Below, piece by piece: positions 1-12,800 of a stretch of 64,000 nt of DNA. Source of the DNA: Aquila chrysaetos chrysaetos (Eukaryota > Chordata > Aves > Accipitriformes > Accipitridae); assembly GCF_900496995.4 (NCBI RefSeq), contig NC_044006.1:45798120-45862119 (forward strand), read 5' to 3'. Under the pieces are notes generated by a model, which saw only the letters and a program-made list of their open reading frames with translations, was not told where the DNA came from and searched no databases. Numbering within the stretch: position 1 is the first letter of the stretch; each line of letters begins with the position of its first letter. The translations under genes were made by a program, and so were the position numbers.

Positions 1-19
1 AAAAATATGAATTGCAAGT

Positions 20-623
20 TGTGGTGGGTTGACCCTGGCTGTGCTCTGTACCCCATGCCGAGCAGGTGGGTGCCTGAAGGAGGTTGTGACCCTGCGGGGG
101 ACCCATGCTGGAGCAGTCTGTGCCTGAGGGACTGCAGGCCATGGAAGGGACCCACGCTGGAGCAGTTCATGGAGGACTGGCTCCCATGGGAGGGACCCCA
201 CGCTGGAGCAGGAGAAGAGTGCAAGGAGTCCTGCCTCTGAGGAGGAAGGAGCAGCAGAGACAACATGTGACGAACTGACTGCAGCCCCCATTCCCCATCC
301 CCCTGTGCTGTTGAGGGGAGAAGGTAGAGAAAATCAAGAGTGGAGTTGAGCCAGGAAGGAGGGAGGGGTGGGGGGAAGGTGTTTTAAGATTTGGTTTTAT
401 CTCTCATTACCTTACTCTGATTGGACTGGTAATAAATTAAATTAATTTTCCCCAAGTCGAGTCTGTTTTGCCTGTGATAGTAATTAGTGAGTGATCTCTC
501 CCTGTCCTTATCTTGACCCATGAGCCTTTCATTATATTTTCTTTCCCCTGTCCGGCTGAGGGGGGGGAGTGATAGAGTGGCTTTGGTGGGCACCTGGCGT
601 CCAGCCAGGGTCAACCCACCACA
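20..623. mobile_element. Repeat element with 22-bp inverted termini (LTR-like or foldback-like)
   Basis: The first 22 bases (20-41, beginning TGTGGTGGGTTGACCC) are the exact reverse complement of the last 22 (602-623), so the 604-bp element has perfect terminal inverted repeats and TG...CA ends. The flanks caagt (15-19) and aaagt (624-628) look like a 5-bp target duplication with one mismatch. The interior holds a GC-rich minisatellite on the left, purine-rich sequence in the middle and an AATAAA at about 431-436 read on the plus strand. No open reading frame of note is present, so it is non-autonomous. The terminal motif is one I recall as very common in bird genomes. It could be a solo LTR or the foldback-type family described in chicken as Hitchcock; that name is recalled, not verified. 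Confidence 0.7.
107..211. repeat. Degenerate minisatellite inside the terminal-inverted-repeat element
   Basis: The decamer GCTGGAGCAG starts at 107, 156 and 202, each time preceded by a GGGACCCA(C/T)-like stretch. This gives a period of about 46-49 bp with roughly three degenerate units. The units are much more GC-rich than the flanking DNA. They lie only in the left half of the element, so copies of the family probably vary in length here. Confidence 0.6.
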
Positions 624-3600
624 AAAGTGCAGTACTTAACTCAGAACCTTCCTTGAAGTGTAAATGTGAAAAAACCTCTCCAAATTCCATCTCTCATGGC
701 TCTAATAAAAGATTCTGCTGTTGAAATGAATATGTATTACCGAACCAAAGAGTCTATTCCATTAAAATGGCAATATTGAAGAATCCAGCTTACCAGACTA
801 ATGACTAGTTTCACCGTCCTCACTCACGTTACAAATGTCTTGCTATATGAATACACCTGATGAAATGTATGTGACTACTTCTCCTGATAATGATGTGGGT
901 AGAGTTTATTCATCCTTCAAAAATTCAAAAATAATTCCGATTATCAATGGGGAATGACCATGTGAGGTGGGAGAGAGAATCTTCTGGGGGCTTTTGTTCT
1001 TTTCAGCAATACTGATAGAAATTTTATGAATATGTTAACTCCCAAAAAGCAGACCAAAGCAAAGATGAGAAACAGAATGGCATCTGAACTGCATGAAAGA
1101 TTGCATTCAAATCAGGATTAAAAAACCAGTGTGGCTCACCTCTGCCTACACTGGATAAAAAAACTTGTGGACTTTGGAAGAGAGATAAGGACAAAGTATA
1201 ACCGACTGAATCCTCGGTTATGTGGGTTACTCACCAAGTGAAGTCATTACTCTTTGTGAATCATTCAACTTTCTGATCTCTTCCAGAAGTCAGGAACCTT
1301 CTCAGCAAATGTGCAGTCACCTGCAAATTTACAGGCTTTCATAAACTGCTTTTTGTTGATCACAATATTCTCATAATAAACTTAAATTGGCTTTCAGTCT
1401 GTGTTTCACCTTATTTAAGCTGCATATTTGGGAATATTTACAAATACAGGGAATGTGATTGACATCAGGTTGAACACTGACACTGGTTAAACCATTTGTC
1501 CTGGTTTCATTTCAGACATCTAACTTAGGTACCACATCTCTTCTTCCCCTTTTTACTCTCCCCACCCTCTGAAGGCTTCTACCCTTCTCCCTTTGACTAT
1601 GAGGAAAAGATAAGCCTCTCAGTTCCTTGAAACGCACCTAAGCCCCACACATAAATTGAGACAATGCAGATGGTGAAAATACTCATTAGTGTGTAACTAC
1701 ACCTAGTGTAGAAACAATGCAGAGCAATCCTTTTGGAAAAATACACTACTAAGAATTTGCACACATATCTCATGGTCCACTGAGAGAGAAATCTTTTGAT
1801 GAGGGAATGTTTCCAAGCAGCATTTTTTTCTTAGAAAATGACCTCACTGCAAATTTAATGGAAAACTTTTTAAAGAATTTCCTTCGTTTATGCTGTTTGT
1901 CTTTCCAAATGTTTTCAGTGAACAAGGATGTTCAACAGCGTAATGTCTACAAGGATAATTTTAAAAATTATGGGAAAAAACTCTATATGACAAATCATTA
2001 ATGTACATTCATGTTTAAAAGCAGAAAAATTCTGACAAGTTATCTTTGCTTTAAGCTGGATTACTGCAGCTAAAGATACTATGCTATTCAGAATGTAATT
2101 TACATTGCTGTTAAAATTCTGTTTGCAAAACTGAATGCATTTAAGAATGCAGCTGGGCTGAATGATTTCCGAGTACATTTATTCAACTCTAAAAATTTGC
2201 AAGTCATATTCTTACTTCAGGAATTTCTTTCTGAAAAGTCTTTTTTCATTGACTTTATGCCTACCAAAGAGATATAACTTTTCTTAGATTAGTATAATGA
2301 ATAATGAATAATTAGTATAATGAAAAGAATTACTGCTATATTTTTATTTTTGCTTTAAAAAAAGCAGTTTATTTAGACAATAATTTTATGTTTTTCTAAA
2401 ACTGGAAATGCATTGAAAACTGTTGTCGCTCCTACTTCTGTACAGTTTTAGGGAAATATTTTTATAAAAATCTTCTTAATCAAGAAATACCCAAGAAAAT
2501 TAATTCCATTCAAACATCTGCAGCATTTCTGTGTATTCCTAATTTGGCAGATCTTGCAGGGGTGATTTTCATAATGTGCTTAGCACCACCCTCAGGAAAT
2601 CTTTAAGATGTCTCCCATAAAACTGGAGAAATGTCATATCACTACTTTTTAAAATACTTGCTTATTTCTTTCTACCAGGGAAAGCTAATTATGTGCGACA
2701 TATGAACAAGCATGAGAACTCATGCATACTCCTAGTTAAAAGAAACCTATAGCCTGAAAAAAAAAAAAAAAGTATTTCCACAACGGGTAAGAGGAGCAGC
2801 AGGTGAGAAAAAGATGTATGGGGGAGAATTGCAGATTACAGCTACCCATAGCTAATTGCTGTTTAGATGAAACATGTGCATCTGTTTTCAGCAATTAGTG
2901 TGAAGATCAATAGAAAACATATATATTTAATTAGGCATATGGTTCATTTTACTGTAATTGGAACCCCATGTCACTTCTGGCTCTCCATATGCAGTATGCT
3001 CTAAATTGATTTCTGGGGTGTATTTGCATCATATGGAAGGTGAAGCACAGACACCAGCTGATACTCAGATCTTACTGTCTTGTGGTGCTGTTAAATGTAG
3101 GCATTTACGGTGATTTGATCAGACAGAAACCAATAAAACTTTGATTTTGAATGTCATTTAACCCTTTCCCTGATGACTGACCACACTGCATGTCTTGTAA
3201 CAACCACAGCTGTTAACACCACATCTGTTCACCAATGTTTGAGCTTACCACTACTTTGAAGAAAACTGTTTCCCAAATCTCTAAAAATTAAAGAAATTTT
3301 CATTTCAACCTTTCTGAGAAACAGGCATATTCAGAATAAGGAAGAATGGTAGTGGGCTTATGCTATTTTACTCACTGAATACACCTTAATTGGTGATTAT
3401 TTTTTTTTTTAAAAAAAAAGAATAGAAACAGATAAAAATCTTCTAGCAAAGTCTGCATAGACAATTTCACCCCAGCTCCTCAAATTTGTCCATTTACATA
3501 ATACCTGGTTACTGTAGGTCAATCTCATATATATTAAACTGTAAATGAGGGGAAGCTTCCTCTGCAGTGTCTAAGAGCAGATATAAAAAGCAACAGAATT

Positions 3601-6600
3601 TGAGAGGGAATTAGTAAAGCTTCTTATTCTCAGTGCTCAAACTGTCTGTTTGTATATGTGTGATATCATAAAATGTGTTCATAAACATTTTGTTTAACTC
3701 CAGTGTCTAACTTAGACTAGTTTATATGCTAATTTAAGTATTCCAATGTTGCTTTCCAGAGTTTTTATTAATTTAGCAGATATAAAATGAATGAAACAGG
3801 AACAATTTAATGAAAATCACAGCTTTCACATAGTTCTTGCTCAGAATACCTCACATTGTAAACATCTGTCTGGTTCTGGCTAGTGGATCTATTTTAAGCA
3901 GAACTAATTAATAGACAGAGCAAGAAAGCTCTGTTAGAGACACCTAGGCAAATGGCAGAAGGAAAGTTGCATCATCAGTAGGTGACAACTATTCCTTATA
4001 CTTTCACATTAAAAATTCTATGCTCAGTCTAATAAAGGATGCAGACACCAAAAAGTATGGCAGTGAAGGTATTCTTTGAAAGGATGAATAGGTACCTTTG
4101 ACCTGTTAAATGACCATGTAGCTAAAGCTTACAAACAAGAACTAAGAGCTGAAGTAAATCAGATCTTCTGTCTGGATGAAAGATTGCAAAACCACATATC
4201 AGGAGAGCAACTTTGCAATCAGATATGGGCTATTTTTGGTAAGGGAACTTTCCAGTCCTTTTGTTTTATGTTCTGATAACGTCTGGAAAGGATTGTTCTT
4301 TCATGGGGAGAGAAGAAAAGCAAAAGCATTAAAGTGCTGAATCTTACCTTTGGATCCCTTATATATAGCTGCATATACATTTTTTATGGTGAGACATTCA
4401 ATGTGCATAAACAGTCTTTGTTTCCAGGATTATGTTTCAGTAATAGGGATCTTTGAACCAAATACTCTAAAAAACGAACTCAAAACTGACTATTTCCTCT
4501 CAATGCCCTTCACTAGAATATTTGTTCATATGCACTAAGAATGTCACTTTTCAGTCTAGCATGAGTGTAAACTGTGACTTTACCTTAAGGTACTGGCCTA
4601 AAAACTTCTGAAGGTGCTGAGCAGCCTTTTTATAAGAGGTAGAAGATACAGATTTGGCATTCCTCAAGTTGAGGACAAATTTTAACCTTTTTTCCCACTT
4701 CTTAGGGAAACATTCTGACTAATAGTAGGCACCATCACCACTATTTTTTATGAAGTCTGGTCCTGCCAGAGAAGGAGGTCTAGGAAATTATTCTTCTCAG
4801 GAGGCTTATATGGAAAAATCTCTCTATATAATTAATTTGGGGAGAAATTATGCAAAACACTCTTCAAAACAGAGCAAGGTTGGATTTTAAGTGCCTGAAG
4901 AATGTTAAAATTAAAGAGTAAAGCATTCGTAGATTTAGAGGCAAGTTTATTAGGAATTTTCTATATCGCCATCTTGGGTATTGGTCCTGAAACTCTATCC
5001 ATGCCTCCTTTAAAAATTTACATTCTTTTTTTCTTAGACACATCCATCTGTAACTGTAAAAGCTTCCTAAGATGGTTTTGGGCTCCCTCTTCCCTGTCTT
5101 TGTTCACTCCCTATTGGTAGAGGAGTCCATTGACACAAGACACCTTTGGCACTAAGGCAACAGCTGTATAGAGACACACTTCTAGCAGACAAGTCAGCTG
5201 CATTAATTTGTTTTGTCAGAAACTTGTTCTTTGTCTTAGTTATATAAATGGGCTCAGAACAGAGCAGCCAGGGAGCAAGTGTTAGAAATGCCAGGGAACA
5301 TCATGTAGTTCCTTTCTCATGTACTGCTTCAAAGATCCACTTTGTCCTGCCTAATATTTTTTTCCTTCCTGGCCCTTTAAAGTGCAACTGTCCGGATCAA
5401 AAGTATTATTCTTGGACTGATGCCTATGAATATTGTCAGTAATTGCCCCAATTAATGGGAACTTTCTAAGTATTATTGCCTTTGAATAAATTGTCATCAC
5501 CATCTCTGTTTTACAAGGGGAAATTTCTTTCTTTGGTATCTGAATTCTTGCTCGCCTCATGCTGCAGCCTCAGATATTGTTGCTGGACAGAGGCCTGGGC
5601 ATGGAGCTCACTGAAGGCCAAAATATATATAAAAAAAATCCCTCTAGAAATCCATTGAAAGTGAAATTGTGTGTGTGAAGTTTTGTTTTTGCAAAGTTAG
5701 AAGTGCAGCTGGCTTGGCCAGGGGACAGAGTGCGCTGTGCTGAACTCTTATGTGATGCCCCGTCTGCAACGGGAGGAAGGGGACAGCTCGCATGGCAGTA
5801 CCAGTCCACTTTGCAAGACATATTAACAGTTGATTTCCTCCTTCCCTACTTTGTTCAAAATGGTTGTATAACTCAGGATAGCATCAGCCTTTTTGGCTGA
5901 AAAGGCCAGGTTTATCGCAAGGGCCATGTGGGCTACCTTACATGGCATGTCCATGTGGCATGTCCCCACGCATGATGCTGGGCTTCCCGGCCACGTGTTG
6001 GCTGCGCAGCAGGATGTGACCCACAACTGATGGGCATAAGAAAAAAGCATATTCAGATCAAGATGTATAAGTGAGAGTGTTGATCCTAGCTCTCACTCAG
6101 ACAGTGGCTACCTCATCTGTGTTGACAAAAGCACTGCGTGGCATTGGATGGTGTTTCAATAGCAGGCCACGGAGGAAGGCAGCAGAGCGGTGTCTGTGTG
6201 AGCAGCGCTGCCAGTGTCTGTCCTTCTGCTCACCAGGAGCCCTCGTCCTCTGACCAGGAGTTAAGCACCGGACTGCTCCAACACCTTCTGCACATTACCA
6301 CCCTCACAGAGATTATGCCTCTGTTCAGGCTGAAAGGATTATTATTTACCTCAGCCTCTGCCACAGAGTAGATGTTGGCAAATATTGACTCTCTTATGTC
6401 TAGCACTGGTCTTAAGAATCAAAGAGAAAATAAGTCCAAACAAAAGGCTTTAGCTCCATCTTGGGATTTTATACATTTCATGAGGAGTGATGAGGCTACC
6501 CTCTTCTCTTTAAACTGATTTTAAAGTTCTGTTGGCATCAGGAGGATAGGTGCAGACCAGGTAAATGTTTATGGATGTAACTGCATTGCCTAGAGATCAG

Positions 6601-6799
6601 AGATCCATGCTAGGAAATGCAAAACTACTGCTGCCACCTCAGTGAAAAGCCCAGTGCTCGTAGCCATCTCACTAACAACTTCTCTAAATACTTAGCTGCC
6701 CTGGGGAAATGGGAAAATGTCATCTCCTCCCTGCCAGCAGTTATTTAAATGCTCCAGTGTCAACCAATATTATTCTGCTTTCATGTTTTTCTCCGTTAG
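624..6799. other. Intergenic DNA, no gene recognised
   Basis: AT-rich sequence with only short, unremarkable reading frames on both strands. Visible small features are an A-run at about 2757-2772, an 11-T/9-A junction at 3400-3419 and a short direct repeat of ttagtataatga at about 2289-2324. I saw no RNA gene and no coding exon with credible splice sites. Confidence 0.6.
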
Positions 6800-6885
6800 A
6801 CAGCTGCTGGCTCTGCCTTTATGGGAAAGCCACCCTTGAAGTCACTTGACCTCTTGGTGCCTTAGTCAACACAGAGGGAACATTG
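6800..6885 (+). repeat. MIR-like SINE relic
   Basis: The stretch around 6828-6875 contains CTTGAAGTCACTTGACCTCT followed by TGGTGCCTTAGT. It aligns by eye with the conserved core of MIR/CORE-SINEs (..CTTGGGCAAGTCACTTAACCTCTCTGTGCCTCAGT..). The match is divergent, as expected for an ancient amniote repeat. Boundaries are approximate. Confidence 0.5.
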
Positions 6886-9800
6886 AATAAAACCAGGATG
6901 TTGCTAGAAATCATATGACTCATTTGAAGTGGGAAGGGAGGGCATTTTGGGGAGTTGTTTTTCTTTCTCCTTAGGTAAATAAGTTTGGCTTATCTAATTA
7001 CATGCAAAGGTGTACAGATTCTGTTTTGCAAGAATGTATTTTCACAGTCCAGTAGTCGTCTTTAAAAGGTCAACAGTTTTATATGAAAAAGTAGCATACC
7101 TTTTGACCTGAAGCAATACCCTGTACTTGTATTCAGATACCAGGATCACTGCATGGGAAGCATTGGCATATAGATAATATCTGCTTTATATATCAAGACT
7201 TTAATTTGTTTTATAATTCTGTTTAGAAGTGTAACAGAATTCTTGTTACATGTAAAACAATTTAATAAATTCAAAATACAATTTTTTCTCAGAGACAAAA
7301 TATCACAACCTATAGTGATGACTTTTTCTCTATCATGACCCAGCAGCCTCCCCAAAGAGCTGCCAGCAATTGCCTGGAGGTCATGAGCTTGTTTCCTTCC
7401 CTTTTTTCTGGCCTTCTGCCAAAGCAGATTTGTTCAGACATTAAAACCAGGTCTACTTGCTGCTTCAGTATACCAACAATACCTAATCATCCTACTCTGC
7501 CAAATCATGGAGTGGATTTACTGAGGTACCGTCAGAAGTAGGACTAAAGATACTGTGTTGCTTTAGAAGTGGGCTGAATATAAAAAAAATACAGAACCAT
7601 GAAATCAAGAACCAGGTGGCAACACCTGGTTTGAACCAGGTGGAAGCAGTAAAGCTCGAAACCTCAAACTGGAAAAATGGACATGTTATCTATCAGAAGG
7701 ACAGTGTCTAACTATTTTTCTCACATCTGATGTCAGTTAGGTTCTCAATTATAAAGTGTTATACCTTACTGAAAAGAAGAGGCATTTAAATATTGAATTG
7801 ATGTGAAGCTGTCAAATAGTGAGCAATTCCAGAAGGCTGACCCTTTCATTTAGACACTTGTAATGCAGACTGAGAAGTTCTGGAGGAGCATGATAGGAAT
7901 TCTAGTACAACCTCATTGTTATATATCTGGACACAGAATATCTCTGCTTGCAAGCAAAGATCAAAGTGATTTTGATTGGAATGCAACATTCTACCATCAT
8001 TTGTTATTGCAGTGCACTGCTAAAGAGTGCATGGTTAGAAGTTTTCCTTTCATGATCCCAGACAAGCACTTTCTTTAGCTTTGGTGAAGGGAGCCTTCAC
8101 CTCATCACTCCTGATATTTTCATTTAGCTTTCACATTTGATTTCAAGATCAGAAAACGTTACATTGAAACCTTGCAATATTTACAGCTTCACATGACTTT
8201 TGGAACCACCAATATATTATGAAAGGTTTGTGAGCTTTAGTGGGTCAGTTGACAGCCCTGGTCTGCACTATCATCTGAACAGGAAAAGATTGAATCAGGA
8301 TGATCTCAGAATCCTGAAATGCCTCTGATGCTGTGGCGCTCTTAAAATTCTGACATCCATTTATTGGGAGAAATAAACTCTGTAATAATGGCAGTAAAAT
8401 AAATGGCTGCACATACAGTATGAGAAAACTGCATATACCGGATGACTTGAAAGTCCATAAAAGCAGCACAGAAGAAACAGATGCATCAGTGATTCAGAAA
8501 ACAAAGGGCAATGGTTAATTCCAGAGGAGAGGATACATAAGCAGTTTAAAGACATGGCTGGAAGCCCAAATTTTAAGAGAAAGCCTTTGTAGAAAGGGTG
8601 ACATTAGTTAGCAAGGCCATAAAGTAGGGGCTGTGTTCAGACTTGGGGTCTACTGGTTTCTGCTCACAGAAGGTGTTGATGGTCTCACTGAGAAGGGACC
8701 AGCCCACCGAGATGGACAAAGCACAGGCTTGCAGCTGGTGCATACACTGAGTTCACAGCACAACTCAGGAGTCCTGGGAAGTATTTTCATCTCTCTAAAC
8801 TCCTTCAGGGAAGGTGTGACTCAAGATGGAGCTGTGCCTAAACACTACAATTAATATGCGTGTTAACATGACAGATACTCTTCAAGTTGAATGTACTCGC
8901 AACACAGGTTGTATGTGTAAGGCTGCTTGTTATTTACAGTGTACTCCACTAAAACCCAGTTTGTCTTAGTGATGCGTCCTGTTAAGTACCCTATTCATAA
9001 GGCAAATAAAGTTATATTGACCATAATCACATGCTTGTTTCATAACCCCTTGCCTATTGTGAAGCACTGGTAGATCTGTGTAATTCAGAGACCTCCCTCT
9101 TGACCTACTTCAGTGATAACTGCTTTTTGTTCCATCCTTTGATAAACATTATTCCACATCTGGAAGACAGTCCCACATATTTGAATATCTGTAACAGATG
9201 TTTTGCATATAATTTAAAAATAGTTTTTAAGTGAAAGTTTAAAGAGTTGCTGCATATTACTCTTATTGTTCTTATATTGTTCTTATCGAAAACAAATATT
9301 TTGTAAGGTTGCTTCCTCTACCACTACAGCAGCAGCAATGCACAATGAACTCCAGTTAAGTATGAGAGGTTTCCGCCCAGCACAATGCAAAATCCTGATG
9401 CAGAACTGCCCCCCCAATCCTATACTAGAAACAATTATCTCATACTGAATCTCCTTGTAAGTTACTAAAAGTTTTTATATTCCTCACAGGCTGTAGGTAA
9501 CCAAAAGTCATTGTTTATCAACAAATTTCATAAGTGGGTTAAAGTCTGATATTAATGCTGTTACAGCAAGGACTATTTTGTATGCAGACATGCACTCTCT
9601 AGGCATAAAACTTCCAGTAGGCTTCATCCTCCATTCTCTTTCATTGATATTGTCTCCTACTAACTTTAAAATCTCTGTTTTCATGATTTCTCTTCAATTC
9701 CTAGCGAGGCATAAAAGAAATCAATGCAGTGGATGATGTCAGTAGGCCTTTATATTTGAAATCTCAAGGATAGAGTAAGCATGGGAACAGTGGTATTATC

Positions 9801-12800
9801 ACAGACCTATTTGGCTCTCCACAAACCACAGCTGAATCACACTAGTCAGTGGCACTGTTGCATCTGTTCTGTGCATTATTTAAAAAGTTTCAGTCCTCAG
9901 TGTGCTCTAGATAGTAGACATTTTAAGTGCATGTGAATTCTTAAGGAAATCCATTCTTGCCCAACAGTGTAAAAGTAAAGAAAAAAGCCTCACTGCTCAG
10001 TAAGTGGCTAAACTCTGTTACCTAAACATAAAATAGGTTTGTTCTCTTTACCTGCAAATGTCTCCACCCACAGGTATGTCTGCAGAAACTACTCATTCAT
10101 AAGGTTGCTGAATTGTTCATTGTATTAGCCAAAGGGATTCTGAACTTTATTGCTAATGGGTCTGAAATAGTTATTCACGATCCAAATATTCACTTCCTCA
10201 AAAACAGTAAGGAAAAAAAAAAAAGAGATCTTGATTTTGCAACAATAACAGCACAAATATATACTGGAAAGATTATTACATTATAAATCACTGTTATAAA
10301 AGAGTTTTCTTTGGAACAGTTATAAAATAAATTGATGAAAGAAGATAAATAGAATGATTCATATGTTCATGTGAACTCTGCTAAGCTACTTATGAAGTGA
10401 ATGAGAATTAGTGGTTTGTAAGAAGTCTCTGCTTTCTTAGCTATGAAGTTTTGGTGTTTGACAGAAGAGTCTGATTGAAAATAATGACCTCATCTACTGA
10501 TTTACAATTGACCATTCTGTTATTAGGGATATAACGAGGCTTTCTGCTAATTAGAGCTTATTGGGGCTCATTATCTAGAGACTGACAATTCCCATAAAAT
10601 AAGAGGGTATGCTGGAGACATCTATGTCTCAGCTACAGTCTGGCACTCTGGTATCATTTGAGGACTGTAATTTTGAAAAATAACTGAAGACCTCATGGGC
10701 TGTGAAGAGGAGGAAGCAGACAGTATAAAGGCTGGGCACTGTGCCACTGTAAATACAGAAGTGTTTGCCATCCATCACATCACTGGTCTGGGCAATACCC
10801 AGAGTTATGCCTCCAGGCCAAACTCAAAATCAGGTTTTGTGGCTCTCAAAAACAATTAACTGAATCGGGTATTTGTTTAACCCTTTATTGCTTATGGAAC
10901 GTATATGAAATATATCCATAGATCAACCACATGTACTGGCTGGTGTTCATGTAAACCTGAAGAAAGTAGGGTATAGAAAGTGTTCAGATTAAAGAGCAGT
11001 AATGCTGAAAAATATTTCTTCCTAAATGTGGGATCATAGAGAGTTAAGAAAGCGGTATTTGATCCTCAAACATCGCAAAGAACCTTCTAGAATAATTATA
11101 ACTTTTTTTTCTATTTTCTGCTTTCATAGTCTTTTGGCATATTTCCAAATGTTCTGCAAGCCCAGTAAAGTCAGTGAAGTTTCTTAGGTATAACTGAGAC
11201 TGAAAATATATCTTTCTGAGCTTTGTCTTGCTTCCTCTTTTGAGAGTAAACATAGACACCTGTAATTATGGAAAATTCTTGTCCAACCATTTGTATTTTC
11301 AAATTTTTTTGTAATAGTTGCAAGCAACTCTGTGCAGTTTTGGGCCTTGCTCTGTTCTGATGCTTGAAGAGTTGTGCATACATAAGGTACAAATGTATCT
11401 CTTGTGGCTTCCTTCTGAGCAAAACAATGATTAACCATACATTCCTTTTCCTAACTGTGTAGAATATCTTGGCAGATTTCCCACCTTCAAGTGTTTGTAT
11501 GTCTCAGTGGAGGCATGCGGTCTGACAGTACCTTTTCATATTAATACAAACCTTGCCATAGCAACATGAGTGTTGCCACAAAAAGGTCACTCAAGTCACT
11601 TAGATGAATAATTTGAATTACTATGGGGAAAATTCCAGATTAAGCCCAGCTTCCCAAAATTGTTGTAAGACACACAATTGTTTCAGTCTCAAACTCTGGC
11701 TCAGTTTTGCATTCCCCGTCCATTTGCAAGGAAACATGGCTTCATTTTTCATTAGATCTTAATAGCAAGAAGTAAGAATACACAGGACTCCAGCTTTAAT
11801 TGCCAGTAAGTTGCAGCACTTAGGAGTGATTTATGGTGAACACAGAGAATCAGCCCCCTTAACCAACAAGGTCTGTAGACCCAGACCCTCAGTAGATGTT
11901 CTTTCCCTTCATGGAGCTCTCAGGAAAGAGTCTCTGTAAGGGTGGTAAACCTCCTCCAAGTGCTCAGGGCTTCGGTGAGGGGATGGAGGAAAGGACTCAG
12001 CCCTCAGAGCAACTTCAGTGAGATGCAGGAACCAACTGGCTGCAATCATCAGTACTTTAGGCTGATCTGTCTGTTCTGTTGTAGGACAGAGAAGAGGGAA
12101 TTAATAAAAAATGGAAAACAAAATGTGCACTGACTTATCTGTTAGTGCAGAGCTAAGATCTGGGTCAGGCAACAGGCAGTTTTTATAACCTCTAAGTGTA
12201 CCTGACTTTCTCCTCACATAAAAGCAAGGGACTGATGTTCTCCTATGTGAGTCTGACCATAGTTTTCAGTACAAGAGCATTAATTACAGTGGCAGAGAAG
12301 AGCCCAGGTACATAACAAAAAGTTCACATGATATTTCCTTTAATCTGTCCCTTCACTTACTCTCTGTTCTGTGAATCACCGGCACAAGTTTTTCCACAGG
12401 AAAAGTTGAAGTTAATAGGTGAAACCCTTGACCTGAAGAAAATAATGCTGAAACCCTCCAACCCCATGCTAATAACTCCTACATGACTCCGTGGTTCCTG
12501 AGTTCAGGCCAGAAGACAGCCAGAAATACCATGAGAAACCATCTCTGGTTAGGCCACACTGCCATCCCTTCTTCAGACCACACCATGACTCCACAGGCTA
12601 AGGTAAATTGCGAGGCAATATTCACTGTGCCCTCGTCTTAAGTTTGCCCATGTACTAAAAACAGGAACAGAGGAGATATCAAACACCACAGGTAGAGGAC
12701 GGAACTCCAGCTATACTCTGAGCTCAGCTACCCTGAGGAAACAACTCTTTTCATGCTTTTTTGAGAGAATACTAAAGAAGAAGCAACAGGCTTCTGTTTT

